A stretch of DNA of 8,561 nt. Origin: Acidobacteriota bacterium (GTDB lineage: Bacteria > Acidobacteriota > Terriglobia > Terriglobales > Acidobacteriaceae). This document shows, piece after piece, positions 6,133 through 8,561 of this stretch. Location: NCBI GenBank assembly GCA_021778815.1, contig JAJYBW010000136.1:1-8561 (forward strand), given 5' to 3'. Under the pieces are notes generated by a model. That model was not told the origin of the DNA and made no database searches. It worked only from the letters and a program-made list of their open reading frames with translations. The position numbers were made by a program, and so were the translations under genes. Position 1 is the stretch's first letter. Each line of letters begins with the position of its first letter.

Positions 6133-7392
6133 TTGGCTTCTTTCGTGAAAACCGTCGCGACTCCCATCCCTTCTAGAATCCCGACCCGCTGGCGACTTTT
6201 CCTGGCTGTCATGGGTCCTGGCATCGTTGTGATGCTTGCCGACACCGACGTTGGCAGCATCATCACGGCCGCGCAGAGTGGCGCCCAGTGGGGCTACAAA
6301 CTTCTGTTGCTGCAGTTTCTTCTGATTCCTGTTCTCTTTATTGTTCAAGATCTCACTGTGCGCCTGGGAGTATTCACGGGCAAGGGTCATGGTGAGCTCA
6401 TCCGGGAAAGGTTTGGCACGGGATGGGCCTGGGTCTCCGTCATCGGGTTGGCGGTGGCCACCATTGGAGCCCTGCTGACGGAGTTTTCCGGTGTTGCTGC
6501 CGTAGGTCAGCTTTTTGGTGTGCCGCGGGGCTTCAGCGTAGCCCTGGCGGCCGCATTTTTGCTGCTCGTCGTATGGACCGGTTCTTATCGTCGCGTGGAG
6601 CGCGTGGCCATCGCGTTGGGTCTTTTTGAATTTGCGTTTTTCTGGGTTGCCATCGCCGCCCACCCACACGCCCACGACCTGGCAGCCGGACTGATGCACG
6701 CCCCGTTGTCCTCCCCGGCCTACCTCTATCTCGTCTCCGCCAATATCGGCGCGGTCATCATGCCGTGGATGATCTTCTATCAGCAATCCGCTATCGCGGA
6801 CAAAGGGCTCCGCCCCGAACACTATCGAGACGCGCGATGGGACACTGGAATCGGCGCCGTCGTCACTCAGTTGGTGATGGCGGCTGTTCTCGTAGCCACC
6901 GCGGCGACCATCGGAAAAGTGAATCCGAACGCAAGCCTGAATACCATCGGAGATATCACCCACGCGCTAACCCCATTTATGGGCGTTGCCATGGGACGAT
7001 TGCTGTTTAGTCTCGGCGTCCTCGGCGCCGCCATGATTTCTTCCGTCGTAGTGTCCTTGGCTGCCGCCTGGGGATTTGGCGAGGTCACCGGCTACAAACA
7101 CTCGCTCGAACATAATCCGCTGGAGGCACCCTGGTTTTACGTGGTCTTCACCATCGGCGTGGTGGCGGGTGCCGTGATGGTGGCGACGATTCCGAATCTT
7201 GTGGCTCTCACCATATGGGTGGAAGTCATGAATGCCTTCCTGCTCCCCATGGTGCTTGGTTTTCTGGTGGTTCTGTCCATGACGGCCCTCCCCCACCCTT
7301 ACCGTCTCTCGGGAACCTATCGCTGGATCGTGGTGGGTATCACCGGGCTAACCTCTTGTTTGGCCGTTTACGCCGGTTTGCGGGGAATGTAA
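6133..7392 (+). CDS. NRAMP-family (SLC11) divalent metal transporter, variant metal site
   Basis: This is a 419-residue inner-membrane protein with about eleven hydrophobic helices, of usual NRAMP length. GPGIVVMLADTDVGSIIT (28-45) aligns with the first helix of MntH (GPA...IDPGNFAT), and QSGAQWGYKLLLLQ and VRLGVFTGKGHGELIRE match the conserved following segment. The sixth-helix motif is NIGAVIMPWMIFYQQS (204-219). Against canonical DPGN and MPH the metal-site residues are D39 (kept), S42 (Asn to Ser), M210 (kept) and W212 (His to Trp), and the helix-breaking Pro is V40. Transport of Mn2+/Fe2+ is the family role; the substrate here may differ. The start is uncertain: TTG at 6133 has AGGA 7 nt upstream, and an in-frame GTG at 6145 is an alternative (415 residues). 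The gene is transcribed divergently from usp and followed by a hairpin, so it is probably monocistronic. Confidence 0.9.
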   Translation: MASFVKTVATPIPSRIPTRWRLFLAVMGPGIVVMLADTDVGSIITAAQSGAQWGYKLLLLQFLLIPVLFIVQDLTVRLGVFTGKGHGELIRERFGTGWAWVSVIGLAVATIGALLTEFSGVAAVGQLFGVPRGFSVALAAAFLLLVVWTGSYRRVERVAIALGLFEFAFFWVAIAAHPHAHDLAAGLMHAPLSSPAYLYLVSANIGAVIMPWMIFYQQSAIADKGLRPEHYRDARWDTGIGAVVTQLVMAAVLVATAATIGKVNPNASLNTIGDITHALTPFMGVAMGRLLFSLGVLGAAMISSVVVSLAAAWGFGEVTGYKHSLEHNPLEAPWFYVVFTIGVVAGAVMVATIPNLVALTIWVEVMNAFLLPMVLGFLVVLSMTALPHPYRLSGTYRWIVVGITGLTSCLAVYAGLRGM

Positions 7393-7393
7393 C

Positions 7394-7430
7394 CCCCCGG
7401 CATTTCCCTAAAATAAATGCTCACCGGGGG
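7394..7430 (+). terminator. Terminator-like hairpin after the NRAMP gene
   Basis: It starts 2 nt after the TAA. CCCCCGG (7394-7400) pairs with CCGGGGG (7424-7430), and CATTT (7401-7405) pairs with AAATG (7415-7419). This gives 12 pairs, with a 9-nt loop and a 4-nt CTCA bulge on the 3' side. No T-run follows (CTGGCGG), so it may be a weak or factor-assisted terminator, or an mRNA-stabilising hairpin. Confidence 0.5.
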
Positions 7431-7484
7431 CTGGCGGAACTCTATGATGGAACAAATTCGCTACTGTCTCCCTACGGCCTGCCT

Positions 7485-8561
7485 ATGTTGCGCTATTCTT
7501 CGATCCCTCACCTGATCGCATTCGCTGCGTTGGTCTTCGTCTTCTGGTCCATGCTGCGACACCATGCGCGCAGGCAGGTGAATTCGTGGCTGGTCGCCTG
7601 GACCTTTGTCCTGCTACATTTCACCGCGCAACTCCTGAATCTGGGCAATGGTTTCTGGGGAACGGTTCTCGCAACAATGTCGCTGCTCGCGTTGGAGTTG
7701 GCAGGCATTGCCTTCGTACAAGCCGCTTCTCACCTCGACTTGGTGGAGCAACAGCCGATCGCCATGCTAACCTGGGTGACTGCTCTGTTGACATACGGCG
7801 CACTGGTGGTTTGGGGAGTAGAAGCGAAGCTGCCATACTATGTCGCCGTCGCGGTGCTGGCGATAAGCCTTTGCGTAGCGCATTTCAAAGTCCGAGCGCA
7901 GCGAAGTTTACGGGACAATGTTTTTAGCTATTCGTCCTCTCTGGTGCTGCCTCTATTGCTTGGTGTCCTGGTTCGTCAAGATCGAATGGGGTACGGCATT
8001 GACATCACCGTTTCATGGCTCTATCTGGTCGCAGGTACCCGATACTGGCAGCGATATCAGCACAAGACAATCGGCGTGCTCACTGCCGTCTTTGGCTTTC
8101 TCGCTGCATCGTTCGTTTTTCCAATTGCATTTCTGTTGCGATACACATCCGTGCCCCACTTGACCATCGATTCCACCATCCGAAACCTGCCGAAATTTAT
8201 TATCGCCATTGGGATTTTGCTGACCTTCCTGGAGGAAGAAATCGGCAGAACAGAACACCTTGCCCTGCATGATGCGCTGACAGGCCTGCCCAACCGGCGC
8301 CTTCTCGAAGACCGCATGGCCAACATGCTGGAACGCGCAGAACGCAACCATAGTCATGCCGCCATTTTGGTGGTAGACCTCGACGGATTCAAGCAGATTA
8401 ACGATACCCACGGACATGCGGTTGGAGATGAATTCTTGCGCGAGGTCGCGTTGCGCCTGGGGAAAGTGGTGCGAAAAGCCGACACTTTGGCGCGCTCCGG
8501 GGGCGATGAGTTTACTGTTCTGGTTTCGGATATTCTGCAGCCAAACGGCGCAAAGATTCTT
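7485..8561 (+). CDS. Membrane-bound diguanylate cyclase (GGDEF domain), truncated by window end
   Basis: The frame is open from ATG 7485 to the window edge (359 residues visible). Residues 8-250 contain about seven or eight hydrophobic helices (for example IAFAALVFVFWSML, VSWLYLVAG, VLTAVFGFLAASFVFPIAFLL, KFIIAIGILLTFLE), forming an integral-membrane sensor with no recognised domain name. A short linker leads to the GGDEF domain: DALTGLPNRRLLEDR (263-277), VVDLDGFKQINDTHGHAVGD, and the active-site GGDEF at 339-343. An inhibitory RxxD site (RKAD, 330-333) lies exactly five residues before it. The enzyme should make c-di-GMP from two GTP on the cytoplasmic side with product inhibition. The C-terminus, and any EAL domain, lies beyond the window. 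No good ribosome site precedes the ATG, but it is the first ATG in frame. A 23-codon ORF (7444-7515) overlaps the start in another frame. Confidence 0.92.
   Translation, partial: MLRYSSIPHLIAFAALVFVFWSMLRHHARRQVNSWLVAWTFVLLHFTAQLLNLGNGFWGTVLATMSLLALELAGIAFVQAASHLDLVEQQPIAMLTWVTALLTYGALVVWGVEAKLPYYVAVAVLAISLCVAHFKVRAQRSLRDNVFSYSSSLVLPLLLGVLVRQDRMGYGIDITVSWLYLVAGTRYWQRYQHKTIGVLTAVFGFLAASFVFPIAFLLRYTSVPHLTIDSTIRNLPKFIIAIGILLTFLEEEIGRTEHLALHDALTGLPNRRLLEDRMANMLERAERNHSHAAILVVDLDGFKQINDTHGHAVGDEFLREVALRLGKVVRKADTLARSGGDEFTVLVSDILQPNGAKIL

Noticed and set aside
6097..6963. 288-codon minus-strand ORF opposite the NRAMP gene
   Set aside because: Low-complexity Gly/His/Arg/Asp-rich product typical of the reverse complement of a membrane-protein gene.
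7444..7515. 23-codon ORF (ATGATGG start) overlapping the start of the diguanylate cyclase gene
   Set aside because: Very short, weak ribosome site and no recognisable features; could only matter through translational coupling.
8013..8417. 134-codon minus-strand ORF opposite the diguanylate cyclase gene
   Set aside because: Antisense to an intact GGDEF domain; no family features.

Overview
The window looks like the chromosome of an Acidobacteriota (acidobacterial) species. This is inferred from three things: a moderately high GC content, a cytochrome c maturation (Ccm) cluster whose CcmH-like protein has a Cys-rich CTCGC...CNHVGC site instead of the proteobacterial LRCxxC, and a carboxypeptidase-regulatory-like surface or periplasmic protein in the same operon. 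No search was possible, so the assignment is tentative. There are no RNA genes, insertion sequences, phage genes or CRISPR arrays that I can see.

Left part (1-4446). The last 41 codons of an unidentified plus-strand gene end at 126. They converge on a four-gene minus-strand operon, transcribed from about 4446 down to 152: ccmF (haem lyase subunit), a ccmH-like thioreductase 3 nt further on, a 95-residue CcmI-like membrane/coiled-coil protein overlapping ccmH by 4 nt (ATGA), and a 471-residue secreted, membrane-anchored protein. That last protein has a carboxypeptidase-regulatory-like (Ig-fold) domain and a cytoplasmic tail resembling the coiled-coil part of its CcmI-like neighbour. The tight packing and shared tail suggest that all four proteins act together at the inner membrane in attaching haem to c-type cytochromes. 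The role of the fourth gene is unknown.

Middle (4447-6132). A 259-304 bp non-coding stretch separates ccmF from a minus-strand tandem universal stress protein (two Usp domains, only the first with an intact ATP-binding signature). Upstream of it is a 461 bp divergent intergenic region. It holds a perfect 14-bp palindrome of CRP/FNR form (GTGA-N6-TCAC), AT-rich promoter-like sequence, small hairpins and a possible 30-codon leader ORF.

Right part (6133-8561). A plus-strand NRAMP-family (SLC11) transporter follows, with altered metal-site motifs (DPGN to DVGS, MPH to MPW). It ends at a strong hairpin without a clear T-run. Next is a plus-strand gene for a polytopic membrane diguanylate cyclase with intact GGDEF and RxxD inhibitory site; it runs off the window end. 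The right-hand genes appear to be separate transcription units concerned with metal transport and c-di-GMP signalling, not parts of one pathway.
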